Shown here piece by piece: positions 7,340 through 13,621 of a DNA stretch of 14,931 bases. The notes under the pieces were generated by a model. That model did no database searches. It saw nothing but the letters and a program-made list of their open reading frames with translations, and was not told where the DNA came from. The position numbers and the translations under genes were made by a program. The first letter of the stretch is position 1, and every line of letters begins with the position of its first letter. Source of the DNA: Hyphomicrobiales bacterium (lineage in GTDB: Bacteria; Pseudomonadota; Alphaproteobacteria; Rhizobiales; Kaistiaceae); contig JAFKJZ010000152.1 of assembly GCA_017305815.1 (NCBI GenBank), positions 1 to 14,931 on the forward strand, in the 5' to 3' direction.

Positions 7340-7811
7340 TGTGGTTGCGTGCCGACCGGTGGGGCTTCGGACAAGAGGCCGAAGCGACGCCCAAGATCCT
7401 CCGCAAGGTGGGTCCCAGGAGTTCGGGAGCGATCCCGAGAAAGGTCGGCAGCCGGAAAGCGAAACCGGTGAACTCCGTCTCCGCGGAGGACGCGACTTGA
7501 AGCAACGACGTAGCGGGCTTTTTTGGTCTCGGACGGCTCTCCAAAGGCCGTTGTCACTGAAGAGGCACTACATCCTTGCCGGGCGTGCGGATCGGGTCTC
7601 CCGTTCCAAGCGAAGGCAGCGCTTACGATAAACGTCACCCGTTTGTCGTTGTGACTGCTACCCGCGAAAACTGCCGGCTCACCCCGGCAAAAACGGCTCG
7701 TCTTCAACGTTCCGATCGCGTCCATAGCGCTCGGCGCGACGATTTCGCTCCGGTTTCGTCATCGCTTTCGCAACGCTTTTTGGCCCTGGCAGGCCGACGG
7801 GGAGACCCTCA
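7340..7811 (+). ncRNA. Long structured 5' leader of ornithine decarboxylase (speF-motif candidate)
   Basis: The region before the decarboxylase has no plausible gene but folds readily. An outer helix GCCGACC (7351-7357) with GGTCGGC (7443-7449) encloses a hairpin GCTTCGG/CCGAAGC (7364-7370, 7379-7385), a weaker CCCA/TGGG arm around 7390-7413, and a 6-bp hairpin TCGGGA/TCCCGA (7423-7428, 7433-7438) closed by a GCGA tetraloop of GNRA type. A T6 run follows at 7519-7524. Further on are competing helices at 7630-7655 and a hairpin TGCCGG/CCGGCA at 7672-7689. A conserved speF RNA motif is known upstream of alphaproteobacterial speF/odc genes; I assign this by position and structure, not by a covariance-model match. 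Boundaries are approximate. Confidence 0.55.
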
Positions 7812-8945
7812 ATGACCGCACGCATCATCGACTTCCTCAACAGCCGACGTCCCGACGGCCCGTGCCTTGTCGTCGATCTCGATGTCGTGCGTGAGAATTA
7901 TCTCGCCTTCGCGCATGCCCTGCCGGACACCCGCGTGTTCTACGCCGTCAAGGCGAACCCGGCTCCGGAAGTGCTGGCGCTGCTCGCTTCGCTCGGCTCG
8001 AACTTCGACTGCGCGTCGGTCGCCGAGATCGACATGGCGCTGGCCGCCGGCGCGACCCCGGACCGCATCTCCTTCGGCAACACGATCAAGAAGGAGCGCG
8101 ACGTCGCGGCTGCCTTCGCGCGCGGCATCAACCTCTATGCGGTCGATTGCGAAGCCGAGGTCGACAAGGTCGCCCGCGCCGCTCCCGGCACCCGCGTGTT
8201 CTGCCGCATCCTCTGCGACGGCGCCGGCGCCGAATGGCCGCTGTCGCGCAAGTTCGGCTGCGAGCCCGAAATGGCCGTCGGCGTGCTCGAGCATGCCCAC
8301 CGTTCGGGCCTGCGCGCCTATGGCGTGTCGTTCCATGTCGGTTCGCAGCAGGCGAACACCGAGGCCTGGGACGGCGCGCTCGCGTCGGCCGCCGGCATCT
8401 TCCACACGCTCGCCGAGCGCGGCATCCAGCTGTCGATGGTCAATCTCGGCGGCGGCTTCCCGACCCGTTATCTCAAGGAGATTCCGGGCGTGGAGAACTA
8501 TGCCTCGTCGATCGACTCCGCCCTGAAGCGCCATTTCGGCAACCGCATTCCCGAGACGATCATCGAACCGGGCCGCGGCATGGTTGGCAATGCCGGCATC
8601 ATCAAGACGGAAGTCGTGCTGATCTCGAAGAAGAGCGACTCGGCCGACGACCTGCGCTGGGTCTATCTCGACATCGGCAAGTTCGGCGGCCTCGCCGAGA
8701 CGATGGACGAGTCGATCCGCTATCCGATCCGGACGGCGCACGACCACGACGAGAAGACGCCCTGCGTCCTCGCCGGCCCGACCTGCGATTCGGCCGACGT
8801 CCTCTACGAGAAGGCGCCGTATCACTTGCCGGTGTCGCTCTCGATCGGCGACGAAGTGCTGATCGAAGGCACGGGCGCCTACACGACGACCTACTCGGCC
8901 GTCGCCTTCAACGGCTTCAAGCCGCTCGAAGCCTACGTGATCTGA
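7812..8945 (+). CDS. Ornithine/lysine decarboxylase, fold-type III PLP enzyme
   Basis: A 377-residue cytosolic decarboxylase that makes putrescine from ornithine (some relatives also make cadaverine from lysine). The N-terminal alanine-racemase-like barrel carries the PLP lysine K47 in FYAVKANP. HVGSQ (175-179), GGGFP (213-217) and EPGR (252-255) bind the cofactor phosphate and ring. The C-terminal domain supplies the catalytic Cys 325 in GPTCDSAD, across the dimer interface. Length and motifs fit bacterial odc/speF enzymes rather than the longer biosynthetic arginine decarboxylases. GGGGAG lies 7 nt before the ATG. The gene is first in a cluster with an acetyltransferase 13 bp downstream and homospermidine synthase beyond, so it supplies putrescine to that enzyme. 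The long structured leader suggests post-transcriptional control, plausibly by polyamine or ornithine level. Confidence 0.95.
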   Translation: MTARIIDFLNSRRPDGPCLVVDLDVVRENYLAFAHALPDTRVFYAVKANPAPEVLALLASLGSNFDCASVAEIDMALAAGATPDRISFGNTIKKERDVAAAFARGINLYAVDCEAEVDKVARAAPGTRVFCRILCDGAGAEWPLSRKFGCEPEMAVGVLEHAHRSGLRAYGVSFHVGSQQANTEAWDGALASAAGIFHTLAERGIQLSMVNLGGGFPTRYLKEIPGVENYASSIDSALKRHFGNRIPETIIEPGRGMVGNAGIIKTEVVLISKKSDSADDLRWVYLDIGKFGGLAETMDESIRYPIRTAHDHDEKTPCVLAGPTCDSADVLYEKAPYHLPVSLSIGDEVLIEGTGAYTTTYSAVAFNGFKPLEAYVI

Positions 8946-8958
8946 AGGAAGTCCTTTC

Positions 8959-9531
8959 ATGATCCAGATCGACGTGGAGGCGCCGGGGGAAGCCGGCGCC
9001 CGAGAGCTGCTGCTTGACCGGACCATGGGCCCGGATCGCCACCTGAAATCCTCGGAGCGCCTGCGGGAGAACCGCCTGCCGGCCTCCGGGCTGGCGCTCG
9101 TCGCCCGCGACGGCGACGAGATCGTCGGCACCGTCCGCCTCTGGAACGTCTCGGCCGGCGGCCGCGACGCGCTGCTGCTCGGTCCTCTGGCGATCGCGCC
9201 GGAGCGTCAGGGCGAGGGGATCGGCGGCAAGCTGATGCGCGCCGCCCTGAACCGCGCGGCGATGTTCGGCCATGGCGCCGTGATTCTCGTCGGCGACCTC
9301 GACTACTACGCGCGCTTCGGCTTTGCGACCGCGGCGACGCAGAGCCTGATGATGCCGGGGCCGGTGGAGCGCAAGCGTTTCCTGGCGCTGGAACTCCAGC
9401 CCGGCGCTCTCGACGGCGCCTCGGGAATGCTGGTCGCGACGGGCGACTGGTCGGTGCCGCCGCTCGCCGCGCGGGACTTTCCGCTGGTTGCACGCCCGCG
9501 CGGGCTCGACCTCCTCGATACGAGCCGCTAG
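8959..9531 (+). CDS. GNAT-family N-acetyltransferase (YhbS-like)
   Basis: A 190-residue acetyl-CoA-dependent transferase. Motif A, LAIAPERQGEGIGGKLM (77-93), contains the Q-x-x-G-x-G acetyl-CoA pyrophosphate loop (QGEGIG, 84-89). The preceding strand is GLALVARDGDEIVGTVRLW, and YYARFGF (116-122) is the usual motif B end. This layout is of the YhbS type; the acceptor is not known. AAGGAAG precedes the ATG, and only 13 bp separate it from the decarboxylase stop, so the two are co-transcribed. Position between putrescine-making and homospermidine-making enzymes makes a polyamine acceptor attractive, but the sequence does not specifically resemble SpeG or PaiA enough for me to claim it. Confidence 0.9.
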   Translation: MIQIDVEAPGEAGARELLLDRTMGPDRHLKSSERLRENRLPASGLALVARDGDEIVGTVRLWNVSAGGRDALLLGPLAIAPERQGEGIGGKLMRAALNRAAMFGHGAVILVGDLDYYARFGFATAATQSLMMPGPVERKRFLALELQPGALDGASGMLVATGDWSVPPLAARDFPLVARPRGLDLLDTSR

Positions 9532-9550
9532 GCTTTCTCCCTGTAAGCTG

Positions 9551-9600
9551 GTCGGGCATGGAGGCGCTGACGCGCCTCCATGCCCGACTGTTTGTCTGTC
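9551..9600 (+). terminator. 16-bp perfect hairpin after the decarboxylase-acetyltransferase operon
   Basis: GTCGGGCATGGAGGCG (9551-9566) pairs without mismatch with CGCCTCCATGCCCGAC (9573-9588) over a 6-nt loop, followed by the moderately T-rich TGTTTGTCTGT. It lies 19 bp after the acetyltransferase stop and 70 bp before homospermidine synthase. It could be an intrinsic terminator, a partial terminator tuning synthase expression, or a 3'-end stabiliser. Confidence 0.65.
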
Positions 9601-9609
9601 ACGAAGGAA

Positions 9610-9622
9610 GGGTACGGTACCC
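9610..9622. promoter_or_regulatory. Inverted repeat upstream of homospermidine synthase
   Basis: GGGTAC (9610-9615), one G, then GTACCC (9617-9622) form a perfect 13-bp inverted repeat 35 bp before the synthase ATG. It may be an operator or part of a promoter. No recognisable -35/-10 pair flanks it. Confidence 0.3.
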
Positions 9623-9657
9623 CACTTGTTGATTTCGACTTTGAGGAGTGTCTCGCT

Positions 9658-11088
9658 ATGACGAATTGGCCTGTCTACGGTCGCATCAACGGCCCCGTGG
9701 TCATCATCGGCTTCGGTTCGATCGGGCGAGGTTTCCTCCCGCTGATCAAGCGCCACTTCGCGCTGGACCAGCCGCAGATCACGGTCATCGAGCCGAGCAG
9801 TGAAAACGTCGGACTGATGGCCACCTATGGCGTGAAGCACGTCAAGGTCGCGCTGACGCGGGAAAACTACCGCGAGATCCTGACGCCGCTTCTCGGCGCG
9901 GGTGGCTTCTGCGTCAACCTCTCGGTCGACACCTCCTCGCTCGACATCATGAAGCTGGCCCGCGAGATCGGCAGCCTCTACATCGACACGGTGATCGAGC
10001 CGTGGCCGGGCTTCTATTACGACCACAAGGCCGATCCGGCCTCCCGCTCCAACTATGCGCTGCGCGAGGAACTGCTGGCCGAAAAGCGCGCCAGCCCGGG
10101 CGGCCCGACCGCGGTTTCCTGCTCGGGCGCCAATCCGGGCATGGTATCGTGGTTCGTCAAGCAGGCGCTGCTCGACGTGGCGCGCGACCTCAACATCGAG
10201 CATGACGAGCCGAAGACGCGGCGCGAATGGGCGGCGCTGATGCAGGCGACCGGCGTCAAGGGCATCCACATCGCCGAGCGCGACACCCAGCGCGCCCGCG
10301 TCGCCAAGCAGCTCGACACCTTCGTCAACACCTGGTCGGTCGAGGGCTTCATCTCGGAGGGCCTGCAGCCGGCCGAGCTCGGCTGGGGCACGCATGAGCG
10401 CTGGATCCCGGACCATGCCCGCACGCATGACACCGGCTCGGGCGCGGCGATCTTCCTGCTCGGCCCCGGCGCCGATACGCGCGTGCGCTCCTGGTGCCCG
10501 ACGCCCGGTCCGCAGCTCGGCTTCCTCGTCACCCACAATGAGGCGATCTCGATCGCCGACCATTTCACGGTGCGCGAGGGCGGCGAGGTCGTCTACCGGC
10601 CGACCTGCCACTATGCCTATCACCCGTCGAACGACGCGGTGCTGTCGCTGCACGAGATGTTCGGCCGCGCCGGCCAGCGCCAGTCGAAGCAGCACATCCT
10701 CTCCGAGGAAGAGATCATCGCCGGTCGCGACGAACTCGGCGTGCTGCTCTATGGCCACGCCAAGAACGCCTACTGGTATGGCTCGCGGCTGACGATCGAC
10801 GAGGCGCGCGAGAACGCGCCCTACCAGAACGCCACCGGCATGCAGGTGACGTCGGCGGTGGTTGCCGGCATGGTCTGGGCGCTCGAGCATCCGAACGCCG
10901 GCATCGTCGAGGCGGACGAGATGGACTATCATCTCTGCCTGCGCATCCAGCGGCCCTATCTCGGCACCGTCGAGGGCATCTACACCGACTGGACGCCGCT
11001 CACCGATCGGCCGGGCTTCTTCCCGGAGGATATCGACGAGAGCGATCCCTGGCAGTTCCGCAACGTGCTGGTCCACAACCTCGGCTGA
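9658..11088 (+). CDS. hss: Homospermidine synthase
   Basis: A 476-residue cytosolic NAD+-dependent enzyme that joins two putrescines into sym-homospermidine with release of ammonia. The N-terminal Rossmann loop is GFGSIGRG (18-25). NLSVDTSS (87-94), DTVIEPWPGFYYD (about 110-122) and CSGANPGMVSWFV (155-167) are signature stretches of bacterial Hss, and length matches the approximately 477-residue family. The frame is open 26 codons upstream, but those codons overlap the terminator-like hairpin. The ATG at 9658 has GAGGAG 8 nt before it and gives the expected MTNWPVYGRINGP N-terminus. The gene follows the decarboxylase and acetyltransferase on the same strand and completes a two-step pathway from ornithine. 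Homospermidine is the main triamine in many rhizobia. A strong terminator follows. Confidence 0.96.
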   Translation: MTNWPVYGRINGPVVIIGFGSIGRGFLPLIKRHFALDQPQITVIEPSSENVGLMATYGVKHVKVALTRENYREILTPLLGAGGFCVNLSVDTSSLDIMKLAREIGSLYIDTVIEPWPGFYYDHKADPASRSNYALREELLAEKRASPGGPTAVSCSGANPGMVSWFVKQALLDVARDLNIEHDEPKTRREWAALMQATGVKGIHIAERDTQRARVAKQLDTFVNTWSVEGFISEGLQPAELGWGTHERWIPDHARTHDTGSGAAIFLLGPGADTRVRSWCPTPGPQLGFLVTHNEAISIADHFTVREGGEVVYRPTCHYAYHPSNDAVLSLHEMFGRAGQRQSKQHILSEEEIIAGRDELGVLLYGHAKNAYWYGSRLTIDEARENAPYQNATGMQVTSAVVAGMVWALEHPNAGIVEADEMDYHLCLRIQRPYLGTVEGIYTDWTPLTDRPGFFPEDIDESDPWQFRNVLVHNLG

Positions 11089-11117
11089 TCGCCGTTTCGC
11101 AACGTTGTCCACTATCG

Positions 11118-11146
11118 AGACCGGGCCACTGGCCCGGTCTTTTTTT
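11118..11146 (+). terminator. Rho-independent terminator of the polyamine cluster
   Basis: AGACCGGGCC (11118-11127), loop ACT, GGCCCGGTCT (11131-11140): a 10-bp perfect GC-rich stem running into seven T (11140-11146), 30 bp after the hss stop codon. Confidence 0.95.
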
Positions 11147-11492
11147 GTGCGCTCGACGGAGCGGGGCGGGCGCGGCGTGCGCATCGCCCAGGAAATGGGC
11201 ATGCGGCCGCCATGCCTCGACATGCGCCAGCGTCATGTCTTGACCGATTTGGCGCCCGCCTCCCGGCGCAATCGGCAGCCAGGTGCCGCAATCCGGCCAT
11301 ATCGCTTAATGGTGCGGCGCAATATGACACGAGAATTAATGCTGCTCTGCGTTGCGCGCATCGCTGGCATGAGCAATTTCGCAGTGCTCAATCCGGAAGC
11401 AGCAGCCTATATCAGCGTCAACAAGAACGGCGACAGAGAAATCCGGCGCCAGTTCGACAGAGATCACACCCTATCCCAAAAGGACGTCCGAA
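11147..11492. other. Intergenic region upstream of the DUF1127 gene
   Basis: 346 bp without a convincing gene. It should contain the promoter of the DUF1127/hairpin transcript. CCTATAT at 11406-11412 is the best -10-like element, but the 16-18 bp before it hold no good -35, and I see no clear RpoH-type CTTG box at the right distance. A small hairpin CGGCA/TGCCG lies at 11273-11288. An ATG-containing frame from 11331 leads into the DUF1127 region out of frame and shows no coding character. Confidence 0.45.
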
Positions 11493-11645
11493 ATGGCTAT
11501 GAACATCCTCGCTTCCTACAAGACCTGGCGCAAGTTCCGCGAGACCTACAACGAGCTTTCCCGCCTGAACAACCGCGAGCTTGCTGACCTCGGCATTCAC
11601 CGCGGCGAGATCGAGCGGGTCGCCAAGCAGGCTGTCGGCTACTAA
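11493..11645 (+). CDS. DUF1127 (YjiS-like) micro-protein, CcaF1-type
   Basis: A 50-residue, Arg/Lys-rich protein. After a short N-terminus it reads TWRKFRETYNELSRLNNREL then ADLGIHRGEIERVAKQA, the DUF1127 pattern in which LxxRELADLGIxRxxIxxVA is nearly invariant. AAAGGAC precedes the ATG by about 8 nt. The family is very common in Alphaproteobacteria. The Rhodobacter member CcaF1 is an RNA-binding protein encoded on the same transcript as the CcsR small RNAs, and an Agrobacterium member affects phosphate and carbon metabolism. Here too the gene is directly followed by hairpins with CCTCCTCCC loops, so the same arrangement is likely. Small size means it is easily missed by gene callers. Confidence 0.93.
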   Translation: MAMNILASYKTWRKFRETYNELSRLNNRELADLGIHRGEIERVAKQAVGY

Positions 11646-11684
11646 TACTTCCGACACCGAGCGATACTTCAGACTGCAAGGAAT

Positions 11685-11719
11685 TCGCAGGGATCTTCCT
11701 CCCCTCCATGTCCCTGCGA
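11685..11719 (+). ncRNA. CU-rich-loop hairpin 1, degenerate cuckoo/CcsR-type RNA
   Basis: TCGCAGGGA (11685-11693) pairs perfectly with TCCCTGCGA (11711-11719). The 17-nt loop contains CTTCCTCCCCTCC, an imperfect version of the CCTCCTCCC motif. It starts 39 bp after the DUF1127 stop. It is the first of three tandem hairpins and the most divergent; on its own it would not be assigned to the family. Confidence 0.6.
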
Positions 11720-11721
11720 TC

Positions 11722-11755
11722 GGCGCCGAGCTGACCTCCTCCCCGGCAAGGCGCC
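11722..11755 (+). ncRNA. Cuckoo/CcsR-type small RNA hairpin 2
   Basis: An outer stem GGCGCC (11722-11727) with GGCGCC (11750-11755), a 2x2 internal loop, then GCTG (11730-11733) with CGGC (11744-11747) including one T-G pair. The exposed 10-nt loop (11734-11743) is ACCTCCTCCC. This contains the conserved CCUCCUCCC motif, whose ACCUCCU equals the anti-Shine-Dalgarno end of 16S rRNA. Only 2 bp separate it from hairpin 1. Confidence 0.75.
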
Positions 11756-11762
11756 ACCCTTA

Positions 11763-11803
11763 AAACGCCCGTCGACCTCCTCCCCGACGGGCGTTTCCTA
11801 TTT
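11763..11803 (+). ncRNA. Cuckoo/CcsR-type small RNA hairpin 3, also the transcript terminator
   Basis: A 12-bp perfect stem, AAACGCCCGTCG (11763-11774) with CGACGGGCGTTT (11785-11796), again closed by the loop ACCTCCTCCC (11775-11784), identical to that of hairpin 2. It is followed by CCTATTT. The stability and position suggest it ends the DUF1127 transcript as well as forming a small RNA. Confidence 0.78.
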
Positions 11804-11814
11804 GACGCCATGCG

Positions 11815-11988
11815 TCAGACGCCGGCCGACGCGACCGAGTTCAGAGCCTTCTCCTTCGGCTCCCGGTCGCGCGCCGGCGTCATCTTTTTCGGCCTCCGCC
11901 TTTTGCCCTCGCGCGCATCCTTCGGGGCCTCCCGACTTCCGCCACCCGCCGATCGGCCAGATTGCTGATTGCGCCGAGGCGAAAGCAT
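11815..11988 (-). CDS. Possible small basic hypothetical protein (57 aa), doubtful
   Basis: An ATG at 11988 on the minus strand opens 57 codons encoding a low-complexity, strongly basic peptide (GKRRRPKKMTPARDREPKEK in its middle). There is no clear Shine-Dalgarno before it and I recognise no family. The frame continues open upstream into the antisense of the next gene, which in GC-rich DNA is often accidental. It would end just before hairpin 3. I keep it only as a candidate. Confidence 0.2.
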   Translation of the reverse strand: MLSPRRNQQSGRSAGGGSREAPKDAREGKRRRPKKMTPARDREPKEKALNSVASAGV

Positions 11989-12052
11989 CGTCCAGGGGTT
12001 GAGGGCACGATCTTCCTGGGATCGACTGTCGATCTTCTTCCTTAGAATGATT

Positions 12053-12081
12053 TTGACTTGGCTTCCGTTACGTCGTAACCG
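12053..12081 (+). promoter_or_regulatory. Possible promoter with overlapping 13-bp palindrome
   Basis: TTGACT (12053-12058) is a fair -35; the -10 position (12076-12081) reads TAACCG, which is weak. GTTACG-T-CGTAAC (12067-12079) is a perfect inverted repeat lying in the spacer and -10 region, where a repressor would block, or an activator help, a poor promoter. It is 60 bp before the start of the membrane protein gene. Confidence 0.4.
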
Positions 12082-12138
12082 CGTTCGGGGGGCCAGAGCC
12101 AAGAACGAGTCGGCCCCGTTTCGTCGGAGGGGTTCGAC

Positions 12139-12519
12139 ATGCCAAGAATAAGCCAGATGTTTATCGGCACGGCCGTGATCTATGTCATCGTCGGCATGAT
12201 CGGCGGCATCATGATGGGCGCCAAGCAGGACTTCACGCTGGCCCCCGCGCACGCGCATCTCAATCTGATCGGCTGGGTGTCGCTTGCGCTGATGGGCTTC
12301 TACTACAACGCCAATCCCGCCAAGGCGGCGAGCCGGCTAGCCCTGATCCAGTTCTGGGTGTCGACGATCGGCCTCTGGATCATGATCCCGGGCCTCGTGC
12401 TGACGCTGAAGGGACTGCCTCCCGGCGAGGGAATCGTCATTCTCGGCTCGCTGATCACGCTGATCGGCATGGTGCTGTTCGCCGTGTCGATCTTCCGCCC
12501 GGTGCCCAGCACGCGCTGA
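12139..12519 (+). CDS. Small four-helix membrane protein resembling a heme-copper oxidase subunit I fragment
   Basis: A 126-residue inner-membrane protein with four hydrophobic segments near 8-27, 40-57, 67-90 and 97-117. The stretch APAHAHLNLIGWVSLALMGFYY has two histidines (38, 40) placed at the start of helix 2. It resembles the heme-ligating HAH/HxHL region of heme-copper oxidase and NorB/CcoN-type subunit I, but the protein has a quarter of their length and no CuB histidine set. Such stand-alone proteins occur in alphaproteobacteria, often annotated as hypothetical or cbb3-subunit-I-like. GGAGGGG precedes the ATG with good spacing. It is monocistronic. A role in heme binding or redox sensing is conceivable but not shown. 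Confidence 0.82.
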   Translation: MPRISQMFIGTAVIYVIVGMIGGIMMGAKQDFTLAPAHAHLNLIGWVSLALMGFYYNANPAKAASRLALIQFWVSTIGLWIMIPGLVLTLKGLPPGEGIVILGSLITLIGMVLFAVSIFRPVPSTR

Positions 12520-12541
12520 CGCGCAGGGCGCACTTCCTTAG

Positions 12542-12558
12542 CTCTCCCGGAGGGAGAG
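12542..12558. terminator. Short hairpin between convergent genes
   Basis: CTCTCCC (12542-12548), loop GGA, GGGAGAG (12552-12558). It lies between the convergent membrane-protein and WD40 genes and shares the CTCTCCC/GGGAGAG core of the repeats at 1235-1260 and 14891-14931, so it may be a degenerate copy. There is no T-run. Confidence 0.5.
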
Positions 12559-12592
12559 GTGAAGAAAGCCACGGACAAGCGCCTTGCCGGCC

Positions 12593-13621
12593 TCAGCCGG
12601 CGAGGTCGATCACGCCGGCTTCGCCGCCCTCGGTGCCGAAAGCGAGGCGGACGCCCTTCCGGTCCCAGGCGAGCGCGCTGACCGGGCCGCCCTCGGCCGG
12701 CTTGCGCAGGATCGCCTCGTCGCTGTCGGCGAAACGCACGGCCAGAACCATGCCGTCCTTGTAGCCGATCGCCACGACCTCTTCGGTGGGGTGACAGGCG
12801 ACGAAGGTGACGATCTGGTCGCGGGTGCCGAGTTGCAGCGGCTGCTTGCCCATCGGGCCGTCCTTGAAGTGGAACGGCCAGAGCACGGCCATTTCCGCGC
12901 CCGACGTCGCCAGGAAGCGGCCCTTGGCCGACCACGACATCGACTTCACCTTGCCGGGATAGCCGGACATGCGCATGTGGCCGCCGCCATCGGCGACGCG
13001 CCAGCCATGCAGCGAATTCTCCTGCATCGAGGTGATGACGTTCTTGCCGTCCGGCGAGAAGGTGACGCCGAGATGCGAGCCCTTCCATTCGAACTCGGTC
13101 GGCTTCGCCTCCGTGCCGATCCACCAGAGCGACACGCCGTTGTAGCGCGCCACGGCGAGGCGAAGCCCCTTCGGCGCAAAGGCGAGGCCGGCGGCGGTGC
13201 GCTCATGCTCGAGCACGCGCTCCTTGCCATTGGCGAAGCGGACGAAGACCTGGCGGCCGCTCGCATAGGCGATGACGCCGTCCGGGCCGCAGGCGACCTG
13301 GTCGATCCACTTCTTCGGCTGGACGGCGATTTCCTCGACATGGCCGCTGGCGTCGATCGCCATGACGCGGCCGTCATCGCCGGTGGTGATCAACCGCTCG
13401 CCATCCTGCGTGCGGGCGGCGGCGAGCAGGCCGCCGGAATGCACGCCGACCTTCTCGGCCGCGGGGCCGTCGACCCGCGCGACATGGCCGTCGCCGAGCG
13501 CAAAGACCGGCTCGTGACCGAGGAAATCGGCGGCGACGACATAGGCGCCGAGCGGGAAGGACTGGATGGTGGGCAAGAGACGGTTCCGGTCGATGTCGGG
13601 CGTGGTGTGGCGAGTGGTCAT
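12593..13621 (-). CDS. WD40-repeat protein, partner of CobW-type GTPase
   Basis: A 342-residue soluble beta-propeller-type protein. Repeat-like units of strand-turn-strand with GH-x-WD-like spacing occur about every 40 residues: AARTQDGERLITTGDDGRVM (68-87), the AFAPKGLRLAVARYNGVSLW region, VTFSPDGKNVITSMQENSLH, MSWSAKGRFLATSGAEMAVL and LAWDRKGVRLAFGTEGGEAG near the C-terminus. No signal peptide or catalytic domain is visible. It follows the CobW gene by 74 bp on the same strand; this pairing recurs in Rhizobiales and suggests a shared role in metal homeostasis, but the function is unknown. The ATG at 13621 is inside a 10-bp hairpin and lacks a clear Shine-Dalgarno, so the true start could differ. 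Confidence 0.85.
   Translation of the reverse strand: MTTRHTTPDIDRNRLLPTIQSFPLGAYVVAADFLGHEPVFALGDGHVARVDGPAAEKVGVHSGGLLAAARTQDGERLITTGDDGRVMAIDASGHVEEIAVQPKKWIDQVACGPDGVIAYASGRQVFVRFANGKERVLEHERTAAGLAFAPKGLRLAVARYNGVSLWWIGTEAKPTEFEWKGSHLGVTFSPDGKNVITSMQENSLHGWRVADGGGHMRMSGYPGKVKSMSWSAKGRFLATSGAEMAVLWPFHFKDGPMGKQPLQLGTRDQIVTFVACHPTEEVVAIGYKDGMVLAVRFADSDEAILRKPAEGGPVSALAWDRKGVRLAFGTEGGEAGVIDLAG

Larger units (their letters stand above)
11804..12138. other. Intergenic region between hairpin array and small membrane protein gene
   Basis: 335 bp. It holds one weak minus-strand open frame (listed separately) and, near its right end, the presumed promoter region of the membrane protein gene with a 13-bp palindrome. 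Nothing else is recognisable. Confidence 0.4.

Noticed and set aside
7288..7500. Possible 70-codon leader peptide upstream of the decarboxylase
   Set aside because: No Shine-Dalgarno, no family resemblance, and its sequence coincides with the paired segments of the proposed structured leader.
8917..11223. 768-codon minus-strand open frame opposite GNAT and hss
   Set aside because: Despite its length it crosses a terminator and two genes with unmistakable motifs, and its composition is antisense-like.
11238..11243. TTGACC as -35 of a DUF1127 promoter
   Set aside because: The sequence 16-18 bp downstream is GC-rich with nothing like a -10 element.
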